A DNA stretch of 64,000 nt from Sialis fuliginosa (taxonomy: Eukaryota > Arthropoda > Insecta > Megaloptera > Sialidae). The notes beneath the pieces are model-generated. The model was not told where the DNA came from. It saw nothing but the letters and a program-made list of their open reading frames with translations, and ran no database searches. This document shows positions 1 to 12,117 of the stretch, piece by piece. Position 1 is the stretch's first letter. Each line of letters begins with the position of its first letter. The position numbers and the translations under genes are program-made. The DNA is taken from the NCBI GenBank assembly GCA_961205875.1, contig OY540821.1, forward strand, positions 2,604,001-2,668,000, written 5' to 3'.

Positions 1-321
1 ATTAAATTTAGAAGCCAAGAATCAGAAAAGCCAATAAATCAAGTTGCATTATTTCACACCAAATCTTAAATCGTAAGAAGTCAAAACAACAAAATAACAG
101 CTTATTTAAGAATTATTTTGACAGAATATTACAAACGAATTGCCTTTTAAATAAACATTAATTTAATATCTTGGCGTGTAAAAATGCAATTGTAATAAAA
201 ACAGCATATTAAATGCAAGTAAAGAAATTGTTTTTCAGAAAATTAGTTTCATGCAACGTGAAACCAAAATACAGATTTATTGTAAATTCACTTTTTTGTG
301 ATCGTTGGTTAATAACTTCAG

Positions 322-1476
322 AGGAGGCTGTTGCAAAAATAATGCACGTTTTTCCTATGCCTAGATTTAGGTACTATTTTCTCTTAAAGTTGTCGCCCAA
401 AGTACTAATTGTTATATATCATTTTAAAGATTTTTTTACTGACTTCCTTTATTTCTTTGAACATTTTTCATAAAATTTCATTTTCACCTATTTTAAGGTG
501 ATTAAAAAACTATGTCGAAAAAGGATTTTAGAAAAAAAAATTTTATGAGTTCAAACTCGGTCGCAGTGCCGCGCAAACGGCCAGAAACATCAATCAAATT
601 TGGGGGCAGGGGTCCATTGATGAATCCACGGTGCGGAGTTGGTTTCAAAAATTTCGTGCAGGTGAAGTAAATTTGGAAGACCAAGAGGGTCGCAGACGTC
701 CTTCTGCTGTTGATGACGACATGTTGAAAGCTATAGTGGAAGCTAACCCACATACAACTGTTCGAGAACTTGCAGAAGAGCTACAAGTAGACCCAGGAAC
801 CATTTCACGACATTTAACTACAATTGGCAAAACAAAAAAGCTTGATAAATGAGTGTCACACGAATTAAATCGTCGTTACGAAATTTGCTCTATACTTCTT
901 ATACGAAACAAAACTTTTCAAAGCCAAGTTTGCATCCAAAGAAGATAATGGTGCTCGTTTGGTGGTCTGTACAAGGATTAATTCGCTATAACTTCTTAAA
1001 TTCTGGTGAAACAATTACAGTATTGTCAACAAATTGATGAAATGTATAAAAAATTGAGGTTCATATGTCCAGCATTAGTCAATAGGAAGGTCCTATACTT
1101 CTACATGACAACGCGTGGCCACACGTCACACAAGTGACATTACAAAAGCTGAACAAATTAGGATACGAACCCTTACCTCACCCACCTTACTCGCCAGACC
1201 TCTCGCCCACTGATTATCACTTTTTCAAAAACCTCGACAACTTCCCACAAGGCAAAGAGTTCAATAATCAAGCAGATGCCAAAAGTGCCTTCGAACAATT
1301 TGTTGCTTCCAGAACTCCTGAGTTTTAAGTTAGCGGCATAAACAAACTTGTTTCTAATTTGGAAAAGTATATCGAATCCAATGGCTTTTATTTCGATTAA
1401 GTAGCTTAATTATATTTTGAAATATACAAGTTTAATGTTCATAATAAAAAACGTGTATTATTTTTGCAACAACCTA
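322..1476 (+). mobile_element. Decayed mariner transposon (Tc1/mariner, DD34D type)
   Basis: Terminal inverted repeats are visible at about 322-355 and 1446-1476; both contain TTGCAAAAATAAT and GCACGTTTTT-like blocks in opposite orientation. The transposase runs on the plus strand. An N-terminal helix-turn-helix part is readable around 540-850 (WFQKFRAGEVNLEDQEGR, then TVRELAEELQVDPGTIS). A C-terminal part at about 1100-1328 carries the second catalytic region (LLHDNAWPH) and the third (YSPDLSPTDYHFF). The gene is broken: a TGA stands where a Trp codon is expected at about 849, and the middle is shortened and out of frame. At about 1.15 kb it is a little shorter than an intact mariner (about 1.3 kb). 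It sits antisense in the dynein intermediate chain intron. Confidence 0.9.
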
Positions 1477-1935
1477 ATAAAAACAACAATTTGTTAATCA
1501 TATTTATGATTTTAAAGCAAGTTATTAGAAATTTAAACAGTCGGCTGCAATGAAATTAAATAGTGACAGAAGTAGAGATTGAAACTGGGCAAACATATTC
1601 TCATCTGAAGTTAGTGTACAATAAAAATACATATTTATTTGCCAAGGATTATGTTATAAAATATTATAACTAACAACAATAATAAAATAATAATTGATTT
1701 TCATACTTATCTATAAAAAATATGTACAATAATTTTTGCTATTATCATTAATTTAAAAAGAACTGTTAGTAATGCAAGTAAACAAATTATATAGCAAGTC
1801 AAATAAAACGGTAGCCCTTAAACCAACATTAGTAATAATCAGAAACCAAAAAGCATTAATTGTAAGAAACCGATCTTTCTGATCATAAATAATTAAATTG
1901 TGGCATTTTTTTCTCTTAATATTTACAATACTCAC

Positions 1936-2441
1936 CGTCTCTATCATGGCCGCTGTGAACTGTTTGGGTTTGTTTCGTGTAGACTACCATCTCTTTTGGG
2001 GGAATGTCGGTCGCTTGAACAGCTACAACGGACAATTGGGGCTTCCGTCTTGCGGTTGAACTAAAAATGTAATATATTAAAAAAAATCAATAATTTAACA
2101 GACATATTATAACCTATAATTTTTAAACGAACTTACTTTATGCTATTTAAACTCGCCGGTTGTAAACTAGCATCAGGAGTTTGATTCTCACTGTTGTCAG
2201 ACGTTAACGAATTCATACTAGATAAAGTCGAAACGACTTCGGAGACTGGAGCAACTCCGAGCGATAATAGCATCTCATCGATCTGACGTCTATTATCTCT
2301 ATCACCTCCACCTGCTGCGGCACGAATAGCTGCTTCTTCGACATCTTTTAGTTCTTTTTCTCTTCTCCGTCTATCTTTTTCTTCTCTAATTGCTTGAAGT
2401 TTGGCTTTTTTGCGTTCAAGTTCTGCCTTTCGGTCAGACAT
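1936..2441 (-). CDS. sw: Cytoplasmic dynein 1 intermediate chain, first two coding exons (partial gene)
   Basis: The product is the dynein intermediate chain, which joins the motor heavy chain to the light chains and to the p150Glued subunit of dynactin for minus-end microtubule transport. Exon 1 (2441-2137) starts at ATG 2441 and encodes residues 1-101: a charged coiled-coil start (MSDRKAELERKKAKLQ, about residues 4-40), then the conserved LSLGVAPVSEV block and an SLTSDNSENQTPDASLQ segment. It ends in phase 2 at a GTAAGT donor. Exon 2 (2060-1936) continues in frame to about residue 143 with LSVVAVQATD followed by VVYTKQTQTV. In this family those two stretches bind the Tctex1-type and LC8-type light chains. 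The donor is GGTGAG. The acidic linker and WD40 propeller are not in the window and should lie left of position 1, so the intron exceeds 1.9 kb. A mariner remnant lies in it on the opposite strand. The family call is strong; the symbol follows the Drosophila orthologue. Confidence 0.93.
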
Positions 2442-3362
2442 AGTGAAGTGTGTATCTACAATTTATGAAATGAATATAAAAGTAATGTTGTAAATCTATA
2501 CACGTATTTTCCGGTATTGATTTTTTCAGACATGTCGAATATGTTAGATTATTTAATGTATGTAAAGTGATTATATAATACTTATACGCACATTTTCGTA
2601 ACTATCGTTTGATTTTTAACATTGGATTATTTTATTAGATCATTTATAAAAAGGGAGTGACACACAGCACAGTACTTCAACGTCACTGAATACAGTTACC
2701 TTTTGACAGTGAAGGATCAGTGTGACCAACTGCATCGCTGGAAAATACCCTACGACTTTACAACAATAGAATTTATTGATTAATTTTAAAAATGTTATAA
2801 TCTTAATATTATAAAGTAAAATATAAATAACAAAAAATGAGAAATTATTTAATATTTTCTTTGTATTCATTGTTGTCTTCTCATTTTTTTAAATTTTAAA
2901 TTGAACAATTCATATTTATTTTAATGCCGACTGCAGTTACTTTAAATTCATTTGTATAGATGACTCTGTAATCTCTATATAAATTTGTATTGATATTTCA
3001 TAAGATATTGATTTTCTTTGTCTTATTTTAATAATAGATGTATATACTACTAGCTGAGCTCGAAGATTAGTGATATTTGATGTACAATTATTAATGTACA
3101 GTAATAGAACCGGCTATGGGCTATGGCCCATTTCACATATACCCGGCTGCCGGGTATCCGGCGCCGTTTAACCGGTCTCAGTTCCCGAGCATATGATTTT
3201 ACACGTATTCGGTTCGCAGCTCTTCTATGTACTTTAATTTTACCAGTATTCCTGTAGTACTAGAAATATCTGGAATATTCTGGAAAATACACTACAACAA
3301 TGAGACGTAAAGAAATATAGATTCATTAAAAAATAGTTTGGGACGTTAAAACTATAAATAAC
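2442..3362. other. Upstream flank of dynein IC gene; no gene seen
   Basis: This should hold the 5' UTR and promoter of the minus-strand dynein gene, but I see no clear TATA or initiator and no upstream splice site I would defend. The rest is AT-rich. A small GC-richer patch at about 3108-3190 (repeated CCGG and GGGTA motifs) looks like the end of an uncharacterised repeat. Confidence 0.5.
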
Positions 3363-4121
3363 CAGGGCCGGATTAACAACGTAGCAGGAGTAGCAAATGC
3401 TACGGGCCCCGCGTCTCTGGGGGCCCCGCGACTTTGCGGAAAAATATCTCTTATTGGACTTACCACTTACCGTCCAATGGTTGATACGGGGTGTCCAAAT
3501 CTACAATAATTAATAATTTAAATTTAGGGTTTCCGATCTCGATTCGATTTAATCGAAAAATCGATTTTTGAAGCTCCGATCTTTGATTTTTTAAACGATT
3601 TTTCTAAATTTGCTCAAATCAAATCAAGAAAATTTTGTTTGTAAGAGTGGTGTTTTATTATATGTACATACACACCTCAAAAAAATTAAAGGATAATTAA
3701 AAAAAAGCAAAACAAAAAATTCAAATTTTCAGTTATATTTACGCGAAAATTAATTTAATTTACGTGTTCCAAAGCACTTTGAAAAGTTTGTGCTTTCTAA
3801 TTTTTGAATAAAAATTTCAACAAATTTTATCATCCCTTTCCGTTCTTTGCCAAGTGTTAAAAGGATTCAAAAAAATTTCCCTTAATTTTTTATTAACTTA
3901 TCAATTTTTTAAAGGATTGTATATTCTAAATCAAGTCAGTCAGCGGCGTGACGCCCGCTTAATGTGCAAAAAAAATCCTATTTACTTTTTTCGGAGGGAG
4001 TGGGTGAAGCTATCGATTTACTACCCGAGTTTCACCCCCCCCCCCCCCCCCCCCGACGCCACTGCCAAGGGCCTCTTTATAACATTTGCTACGGGCCCCG
4101 CGCTTGCTTAATCCGGCCCTG
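3363..4121. mobile_element. hAT-like non-autonomous element with perfect 8-bp target duplication
   Basis: The element begins CAGGGCCGGATTAA and ends with the reverse complement TTAATCCGGCCCTG. It is flanked on both sides by TAAATAAC (3355-3362 and 4122-4129), a perfect 8-bp target-site duplication as hAT elements make. Subterminal copies of TGCTACGGGCCCCGCG occur near both ends. A run of about 20 C lies near 4035. No transposase frame is readable in its 759 bp. Confidence 0.85.
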
Positions 4122-5860
4122 TAAATAACCCTTTATTAAATAGGAGATATTTAAAAAAGATATTTAAATTTACTTATACAATATTCAATAAATTACATAA
4201 TAATTTAATCGCACAAATATATATGAGTACCTATTATAAACGAAGAGTACTTCTTTATCTAGTGAATGAGTTTCAAAATATCTATTTTTGTTTGATACAT
4301 GGAGAAATGATTTAAATATTATAATAATCAAATGGAAGGAGCTTACTTAGTTTTTGATAAGCGAATTTCAATGAAAACTGGTCGACCACTTCTGCATGCG
4401 ACTCTATCTACCTTTATTGTAGGTATGTCGTTATAATAAAATAATTTTCCTACATATTTAACTTATAGTCCGGACGTTAAGAACTTTTCATCTGCACTTT
4501 TTGATAGAAGCATGATGTGATCCCCCTTTTAGGGGCAAAAATATCTCCACGGATTTAGTTTTTCTTATTTATCTCGCAAATGGTTATCCGGACGATACAA
4601 ATAGAAGACACCCAAAATAATGTTTATTAGATTCTAAACAAAAGTTGTTATTATAAATTTTACGATAAGAGTCATCGTTACGGTATAAATGGGGGTTAAA
4701 ATTATGAGAAAATTTGCGCGCGCGGTAAAACTTGCGTTCATGCTCAAATATCTCGTAAACGGGTTTTCTCACAAGAAAAATTAATAGGACAAATATTGAA
4801 GAGCAGACAATTCTCTATCAGATGTGTGAATCTATCATCCTGTAAAATTATTTTTTAATTAATTTTGGTCACTACAAGTAGAATGACATATATGACAATT
4901 TAAGAAAAGTAACGGTTCTCGTCCAATTTTGTTTTCGTTATGTATAATGAAGCACTTGTAAAGTTAAGTTATGGTTCTTTTATAATAATTTATGAATATA
5001 TATAGAAAAGTTGTGTTAAATTGACCTGCATTTATCAATAAATCAAAAAATAACTATACGAACAAAAAAAAATTTTATTATAAAGTACACCCTGTATAAT
5101 ATATTTTATGTACTTATGTTATAAATATGACAAAACATTAAAATTATAAATATTTATAGGTTACAAACATGTTTTTTATTCTCTTTAGCTGGAAAAACTT
5201 CTATGAACACTAGTGCGGAATCTCTTGATAGCTCCTATTTGTAAACGCCCAAAACTTTAGGATGAATATATTCGTCATAAAGTTTAGAATAATAAACAAT
5301 TAATTATTTTTTACTTAATATTGTACATTTTGAGTAATTTGAAGTTGAAATTGATGACTATTAGACGATAACAGTAAGAATTGTGTTGGATATATTATTT
5401 TTTGTTTCAAATCTCGTGAACGGTCAATTGGATGTAAAAAATGTACTGAAACTAAATTGTCGGCAATTAAATTTTGAATTATATTTCGTTATGTTTCACA
5501 TGTCAAATATTAAAGTTTGAATGAATATTTTATTCAGGTGCGTTTTAAGAAAAATTTCGAACTAATATTTTTAGAAATTAAATAAACAAAACGATACATA
5601 AGAATTAATTTCTTTGTTCAAAATGTTCTGTACTATATCGATTTTTTTATTGCAGTATTAGGTACAAAACAGCTCTTTGCGCGAGACCTCGGGAACTTAT
5701 TGTTAGGCGGTTGCGACCATTGAGACTTTTAATCGGGATGATTTAGAGAATATTTTCCAGTTGGTTTCAAAGAGATTGACTGAAAGCCATTTCCCTATCA
5801 AAAACTGCGGGGTCCTTTGTTGACATAATATTGACGTTTAATAAAATAAATAATCGATTT
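4122..5860. other. Gene-free AT-rich DNA with repeat fragments
   Basis: No open frame or splice-flanked exon was recognised. The segment at 5532-5580 (ATTCAGGTGCGTTTTAAG) recurs at about 9603-9650, so part of this stretch is a dispersed repeat. A fragment near 5085 (ACACCCTGTATAAT) resembles the terminus of the TACAGGGTG fold-back family seen at 53136. Confidence 0.5.
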
Positions 5861-5867
5861 TCACTCA

Positions 5868-6310
5868 TGTTCAGTTCATGACCCCCACAAGGGGATGGGG
5901 GTGACAAGACTCTAGCCTGGCGGGGGGGGGGGGGTAAGCTCCAGGCCACCAGGCTAGAGCTCAGACATACTCCTCTTAGAGTGATCAGGTCTCAGGTTTT
6001 GACCCGAAGTCTCAGGGTTTGCATACTGATTCTCCGGGCTCAGGGTTTCGGTGAAATATCTCTGGGTTTTTCAAAAAATGATAACGACTAAAAAAAAAAA
6101 ACTTTCGTCAAAAAGAGAGGGGACGCAAAAGTGCAGATTAGGATAATAAAATTTAATTAATTTTTATGAAAATAAAAATAAAAAGTATAATATAAAAATA
6201 AAAAGGATAAAATAAAATAAAAAATAGATCTTCATTTACATGTCAGTGTTTACAAAAACTAAAATCTGGTCACCCTAACTCCTCCCCCTCTTGTGTGGGC
6301 CATGTTTTTT
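5868..6310. repeat. Inverted-repeat element with G/C tracts (probable MITE)
   Basis: The left side has CATGACCCCCACAAGGGGATG at about 5878 and the right side has its imperfect inverse, CCCCTCTTGTGTGGGCCATG, at about 6283-6303. Inside lie a short palindrome built on TCTAGCCTGG / CCAGGCTAGAG (about 5911-5960) and a run of about 12 G. No coding potential was seen. The exact ends and target duplication are unclear. Confidence 0.45.
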
Positions 6311-6673
6311 TTTAGTTGGAGAGGGCCCGCCGAAAACCCTGGCCCGGTGGCCCGTGATAAGATGTGGGGGCCATGATTCGGTTATTATCATAATGTATGA
6401 CGTATGTTTTGTAATAATAAATATGACAAATAGTAATGATATTAATAAACAATATATTTATAGTACCTATATACTTATTTGAAATTTCTTATCACATTTT
6501 AAAAATACTAATTTTAAATTCTGCAAAGTCATCATGCATAATATCATCTTTCTTCTAAAAGAAATCTCAAGGACATTCATATAATGTTAATTAGTAAAAT
6601 ATCAGAGGTATCAAACACTTATTAAAAGAGATTCGAAGAGACGATTTGCCCCCTTAGAATAAAATTAAAAAAA

Positions 6674-7245
6674 GTATTGTGCAAATTAATGGAATCAGAG
6701 GCAATTATTATGGTAAAACCGTTTATTGCTTGTAAAATAATATTTTTACAAAATTATACAACTACCATTACCCTAATTAATAGGAAATATGTCCCCCTTT
6801 GGCTGCAATAACTGCTTTTACTCGTTTTGGCATGGATTCCACTAGTTTTTGACAGTTTTTAGAGATTCTTTCATCCCGATACCAAACCTGAATGACCGTT
6901 TCTATCATCTTTGTTTTTGTAGTGCAGTCGATTTTGCACAGTATAGCTTTGCAAATGGCTTATAAATTCACAAAATAGGGTTCAGATCGGGTGAATTCCC
7001 GGGCAAATCTAAAACAGTTATCTCCTTATCTTGGAAATATTCCATCGACTTGTAGTTGAAGAATTACTCCTCCTTGGGGTTGGTAATTTTCAAGTTCTTT
7101 GTTCAAATAGTGTTCCAACATCGATTTGTAATTTTGCCCTTGATTGACACCAAAGATCTAACCTCCCTGTATGAAAAACACCCCCAAAACATTCTATGGG
7201 AAAAATGCAAAACATCATAATAATTCCTTTAATTTGCATAAATAA
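6674..7245 (-). mobile_element. Internally deleted Tc1-like transposon with C-terminal transposase remnant
   Basis: Terminal blocks TGTGCAAATTAATGGAAT (about 6679) and AATTCCTTTAATTTGCATAA (about 7223-7242) are inverted copies, typical of Tc1 relatives. On the minus strand, a transposase C-terminus is readable from about 7200 down to a TAA at 6777-6779. It shows WGCFSY-like sequence, then VLDLPGNSPDLNPI (the last catalytic Asp region) and finally LVESMPKRVKAVIAAKGGH, the standard Tc1 tail. The N-terminal DNA-binding half and first catalytic Asp are missing, and several stops and frame changes interrupt what is left. At about 570 bp against about 1.6 kb for a full element, it is a deletion derivative. 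Confidence 0.85.
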
Positions 7246-7317
7246 ACGAGTCGCTAGAAGGAAGTGAGTGGAAATAATATGACAACCAACAATTATGTTT
7301 AGATTCGTATACTTGAG

Positions 7318-8862
7318 ACCTTAAAAAACTTAAAAAAGTCGGTGCCAGTCGGTACCTTGGTGTATTTTTTTTAAATCGCGAGAAGGCCCTACAAAAGGAG
7401 AAAACTATTTTTTTAAATCAAAATTTTTTGTATCATCTTTAGGCTATTTCGCATAAAAAAGGTCCTTACACTCATAACTGTAGCTCTACTCCTCTATTTG
7501 TTATAAAATTTTTAATGTTCAACTAATATTATTAGACTTAATAATTTTTTTTATAATCTTCAAACGAATGTTAACAATATGGTAAACTTCAATTTCAGGA
7601 TTCTTACCAGTAACCACCTTTATTTTAATTAACAATTAAGCGCGTTTCTCTACTCTGCGCGTTCATATTGCCCTCTCACTAATACTCCCACACTCACTCA
7701 CACAGCAAAATAGTTATTTACAAAATTAAAGATAATTAAATTCTCTACCATAAAGATTTTATACATATTTTTCGTCAGAATCGTATTTCATCGAGTAACG
7801 ATTATCTTAATTTTATAAAAAAATTATCGTAGTAGTGAGAGGGTAATAAAAACGCGCAGAGTAGAGAAACGCGGTTAATTGTTAATTAAAATAAAGGTGG
7901 TTGCCGGTAAGAATCTTGAAATTGAAGTACCTATACCATATTGTTAACATTTGTTTGAGGATTATAAAAAGTTTTAAATTATACATTTTCATTATTGAAA
8001 ATACCTAAATTCAAGATTTTATGAACATAAAAAATTCATAACAAATAAAAGAGTAGAGTTAGGCCCTCCGCACACGGTGCGACTGTTTTGGAACGAGAAT
8101 CGCAAACCAGTTGCGGAAGTGACTATTTTACAACTAGTTTGCAATCGATTTATGTCCTCGCTCCGCACACGAGCGCGACTGAATCTTGATCAGTCGATAG
8201 TTTTATGGGAATTGCCGTGAAGAAAAACCACGATTTTTTTAAAGCTTTAAAGTTTTTTTAACTTTTGGCAACATGTCAAGCATTCTTGAATACCTAGGAA
8301 GGTTGTAATTGTATAGAACTTCATGTTTTTCCACCTCCTCGACGAATTTAATGTTTATTAACTGATCATTCATTCTGAATGAACTAACTAAGTAGGTAAT
8401 TATTAATAGGAATAATAATTAACTAATAATTTTAATTATAAATAAATAATAATATTATTATAATTATAACACTAAAGTATCATGCAACCACGCAACTAAA
8501 ACCGAAATTCGACCTGCAAACACAGTTGCATGAAACCAGATGGAAACTGATTGCAAATCAGTTTTGTTTCAGTTGCACCGTGTGCGGAGGGCCATTATAT
8601 TACACGTGTAAAGTCACCAAACGGTTGCTTGTGCAACTGGTTTGCGATTCTCGTTGCAAAACGGTTGCTCCGTGTGCGGAGGGCCTAACAGTTATGAGTT
8701 TAGGGACCTTTTTTATGCAAAATAGTCTAAAGATGATATAAAAGAAATTTGATTTAAAAACACATTTTTTTACTTTTTGTAGACCTTTTCGCGATTTAAA
8801 AAAAACTGCACCAAGGTACCAAAGACCGACTGACACCTTGACTTTTAAAGTTATTTAAGGCC
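7318..8862. repeat. Long fold-back (palindromic) element interrupted by a second transposon
   Basis: The left arm (about 7318-7690) and right arm (about 7850-8061 plus 8686-8862) are inverted copies. Examples are GTCGGTACCTTGGTG at the left against CACCAAGGTACCAAAGAC at the right, and GCGCGTTTCTCTACTCTGCGCG near the hinge against its inverse at about 7854. The loop (about 7691-7850) is AT-rich. The right arm is split by a separate 624-bp element at 8062-8685. No coding capacity was seen. Confidence 0.8.
8062..8685. mobile_element. TA-flanked MITE with GGCCCTCCGCACACGG termini, nested in a fold-back element
   Basis: The ends are GGCCCTCCGCACACGG and its exact inverse, CCGTGTGCGGAGGGCC, with TA immediately outside on both sides (TTA left, TAA right). 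That suits a Tc1/mariner-type or PIF-like element. Subterminal blocks containing TTGCGATTCTCGTT / AACGAGAATCGCAAACCAG also pair with each other. Because it splits a sequence continuous in the other arm of the surrounding palindrome, it is younger than its host element. Confidence 0.85.
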
Positions 8863-10080
8863 GCCTGCGGCCCGCCGTGCTCTTATGTGCGGCCCGCGGC
8901 CACATACGAACAAATTATGTTTTAGTATCGGGTATGGTTTTAATTTCCCGTTGTTTTCTTAAAATAACATTTAAAATATTGTTTTATTAATGTACCTAAC
9001 TTAAATTATTTTAATTGTTAAAACTATTTTGCTTCCTCGCAATATCGAAGATACGAGAAGCTATGTGATCCTTTCAGATTGAGACAAAAAAAATGTTCTC
9101 CGATTTCAAAATTTTAAATTGATTTATCCGTTTCACGTCAATGCAAACTCTTTTCGTTCCGTATCTGTCAATGTGTCCGTCCGTCTGTACCCTGAATCCT
9201 TGTCACACGCATAACTCATGAACCACTGAACCGATATTATTGAAACTTGGTCGGATGGTTGGGTCTGGCTTGAGGACGGTCCCATTTCAAAATCGTATGT
9301 AAGGGGGAGGAGTGACACTCTAAAATATTTATCTTTTCAAGATATCTCAAGAACGACACATGTTACGTGAAAATTTTATAGAATATTTTTTGTATAGCAT
9401 TAAATTTCCTATAATATGGGTCTACAACGTTTGTTGTAAAATATTCCCTTACAAAGATTTATCTCAATTTATTTTAAAAATTCGTGTTTTGTTTTTCTAA
9501 ATTGATATTGCTTGGATATACATATTAAATGTCATTTTGACATTTGCATAAATTTAGATTTAGATTGAAATTTCCAAAAAATTAAAAATATATGAAAAAA
9601 TATTCAGGTGCGTTTTAAGAAAAATTTCGAACTACCTAATATTTTTTAGTAAAATTGTATAAAAATTAAATGGTTAACCAGTTCCAGGGAATTTATATAA
9701 ACACTATCGGTTTTTATTTAAATTATTGAATAATTAACTACCTTTGGTGAATTTAGCACGAGGCAGCACTGTGCATTTACTTTTCAGATGTTTTTATAAT
9801 ACAAAATAAAATTTTGAAGTATTTTTATCGAATGAGACCAATGCATCTGTGATATAATGTTTTAAAAGTTTGTCAAAAAGCCACGATGTTGCTGTTTTGT
9901 TTTTTCGGTCTAAACACGGCATTATGGTACTTCTGCATATTTTCGCAAATCAGTATTTTATGATTTATCACAAATATATTAATACAGTAAGATCTAAAAA
10001 AAGGCAATAGAAAAAACCTGTTCGAAAAATATGCTGAGTAATGCAAACAAAATAATATATATGTCAAATTGCAATGATAT
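8863..10080. repeat. Gene-free region with dispersed, LINE-tail-like repeats
   Basis: 9130-9320 carries a GTCCGTCCGTCTG run and an ACCGATATTATTGAAACTTGG-like segment, often seen in non-LTR retroelement tails of insects; no reverse transcriptase is present. 9050-9120 recurs inverted at about 45780-45870, and 9730-9800 (AGCACGAGGCAGCACTGTG) recurs inverted at about 45700-45760. One old dispersed family therefore links this spot with the last coronin intron. Confidence 0.55.
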
Positions 10081-10089
10081 AATTTATGA

Positions 10090-10345
10090 TATCAGGACCG
10101 GACTGAAAAATTTTATCGGTGATACATTTCAATTACTTCAAAGAGAAATGAAATACTGATATTTGAAGATGGTTTGCAGTGACGTAACCAAGGCACCCCC
10201 CCCCCTCTGGTTATGTTATCAGGACCGGACTGAAAAATGTCATCGGTGATACATTTCAATTACTTCAAGGAGAAAAGAAATACTGATATTTGAAGATGGT
10301 TTGCAGTGACGTAACCAAGCCCCCCCCCCCCCCCGCTGGTTTTGT
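10090..10345. repeat. Two-copy tandem duplication ending in poly-C tracts
   Basis: The unit (about 129 bp) starts TATCAGGACCGGACTGAAAA at about 10090 and again at 10219. The copies differ by few bases, and each ends in GACGTAACCAAG followed by a run of 9-14 C and a CTGGTT motif. No coding potential. Confidence 0.75.
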
Positions 10346-11194
10346 CAGTGTTAGTCTGTAGTTAAAACAAGTGATAAATACATTTATTTGGAACTTTTCA
10401 TGACATTATTTTAACGGCGAAAAGTGAAAAAACGCCCCCCCCCCCCCTGGTGATTTATTTTCGTCGTTAGGTCAATTTTGGCACCCCATAAAATTTACTC
10501 TTGCATCCTATTTTTTTCGTCATCGCGTTCTCTACTTTTTTGGACCCTTTTTCATTGACTGAAAAGTATATTCAAATTTTTTTTCACTTATCCATTGTGT
10601 CTTCAAATATGTCTAAAATGCAACAACAGATATTTTAGGAACTTTTGGTTTTAACCCTTCAGTCAAGATATATATTAGCGTTTCAATGTCGTCGTTGTCA
10701 GAGCGTCCCCCCCCCCTTTAATTTCTAAGATGAAAAAATCTTTAAAAAATTCCAGAATGTAACTTTTAATTATATTTCAATGAAAATTATAACGAACACT
10801 GTAGCAAGAATAATTTATGAAAAATTTTGAAATAACCTTTTTTTATAAATCGTAGTGAGAATGACTACGGAACCCTATCATGTGCGTGCCCACAACGTAC
10901 TTGACTGTTTTATTAAATAAATATTTTAATAAAATTATTAAGAATTCATTGGTGCTTTGAGTAGGTACTTTATGCAACTGCCTAGGGCCCCGAGGTAAAA
11001 GGGGAGCCCCGATGGTATTTAATTTAAAAAAACGCTTACACATTATTACAATAAGATTTTTTTTAAATGGGGCCCCAAACTTTTGTTCTATATAGCCTTC
11101 AACTGCCATAACACGCCGCTGAATGAATACATATCAATTAGAATCGTTAGAGACTATTCTTTTAAGACCTTCATACAAAACAATACGTTTTTTA
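10346..11194. other. Gene-free AT-rich DNA with further poly-C tracts
   Basis: C runs of about ten or more occur near 10435 and 10706. A GC-richer patch at about 10980-11080 (GGGGCCCC motifs) looks like part of a hAT-like element of the same general type as 11290-11543, but I cannot place its ends. No gene seen. Confidence 0.45.
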
Positions 11195-11615
11195 CAGGGC
11201 CGTACTTTCACATACCGAGGCACAAGGTGTAAGTGAAGTCCACTTTTAATCTCACTTTGTCGTCCGTCCGTCCTTTTTTGCTTTTCAACTAGGGCCGGAA
11301 CTACAGGCTCGGGGGCCCTGAGGCATGAAGAGACCGAGGGGCACCCAAAATATGAAAAATTGAAGACCTTTTTTTTTTAGTCGACAAACTCAGGTTTTTA
11401 ATGTACATTTCCTATTAACTTTATTTTCATGAATAATAAATCAAAATATGTATAACATTTTCAAGCACCAAATAAAAATAAAAGTTGTACGCTACTGCGG
11501 GGGCCCCCTAACCTCGGGGGCCCCGGTGGTAGTTACGGCCCTGTTTTCAACAACCACAAAAGTTAAGTAAACATATATTCTATGTGCCATTATCCCTCAC
11601 ATAAGTACGGCTCTG
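11195..11615. mobile_element. hAT-like element with a second hAT-like element inside it
   Basis: The left end CAGGGCCGTACTTTCACATA pairs with the right end, whose inverse reads CAGAGCCGTACTTATGTGAG. The T-rich flanks make the 8-bp duplication ambiguous (GTTTTTTA against TTTTTTAA). A CGTCCGTCCGTCC run and CACTTTTAATCTCACTTTGT occur inside. The element is split by the 254-bp element at 11290-11543. Confidence 0.7.
11290..11543. mobile_element. Small hAT-like MITE with perfect 8-bp target duplication, nested
   Basis: The ends read TAGGGCCGGAACTAC and, inverted from the right, CAGGGCCGTAACTAC. TTTTCAAC flanks it on both sides (11282-11289 and 11544-11551), a perfect 8-bp target-site duplication. 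Subterminal GGGGGCCC blocks mirror each other. At 254 bp it cannot encode a transposase. Confidence 0.85.
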
Positions 11616-12117
11616 TTTTTTAACCGACTTTAAAAAAGGAGTAGATTCTCAATTCATCTGTATATATTTTTTATGTATGTTAGAGCATAACTCCCAAAAA
11701 TATTCGCCGAATTTGGACGATTGTTGAAAAGGGAAAAATAAAAAACTTAAAAAATAAAAATAAAACCGACTAAAAAAAACAACTAAAAAGACAGAAAATT
11801 ATACCTAATAATTAAATTTAACAGTCGATGCCAAACCTATAAAAAACTGACTTCAAAAACCGTTAAATTTAATTATTAGGTAGGTATCAGGGACTTCAAC
11901 CGGAATTTATTTATGGTTCGGGTTCGGTTCGAGTTCAAACATAAATTTCGGTTCGGGTTTGGGTTCTACATGTTGCAAACTATTTCGGTTAAAAAACCGT
12001 TATTTTTTTAGGGTTAAGGTTCGGGTTCGGGTTCAAGTTTGTAATTGAAGGAAAAATATTTTGTTCGAAAAAAAAATTATAATTAACAAATAAAACATTT
12101 TATGAAGAAGAAAAAAC

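Noticed and set aside
1753-1947. Minus-strand open frame of 64 codons overlapping dynein exon 2
   Set aside because: Different frame from the exon, starting inside it and running into intron; the conserved KQTQTV frame is the real one.
9133-9318. Possible LINE coding remnant
   Set aside because: Only the non-coding GTCCGTCCGT and AACTTGGTCGGATGG-type tail motifs are visible; no reverse transcriptase or endonuclease residues in any frame.
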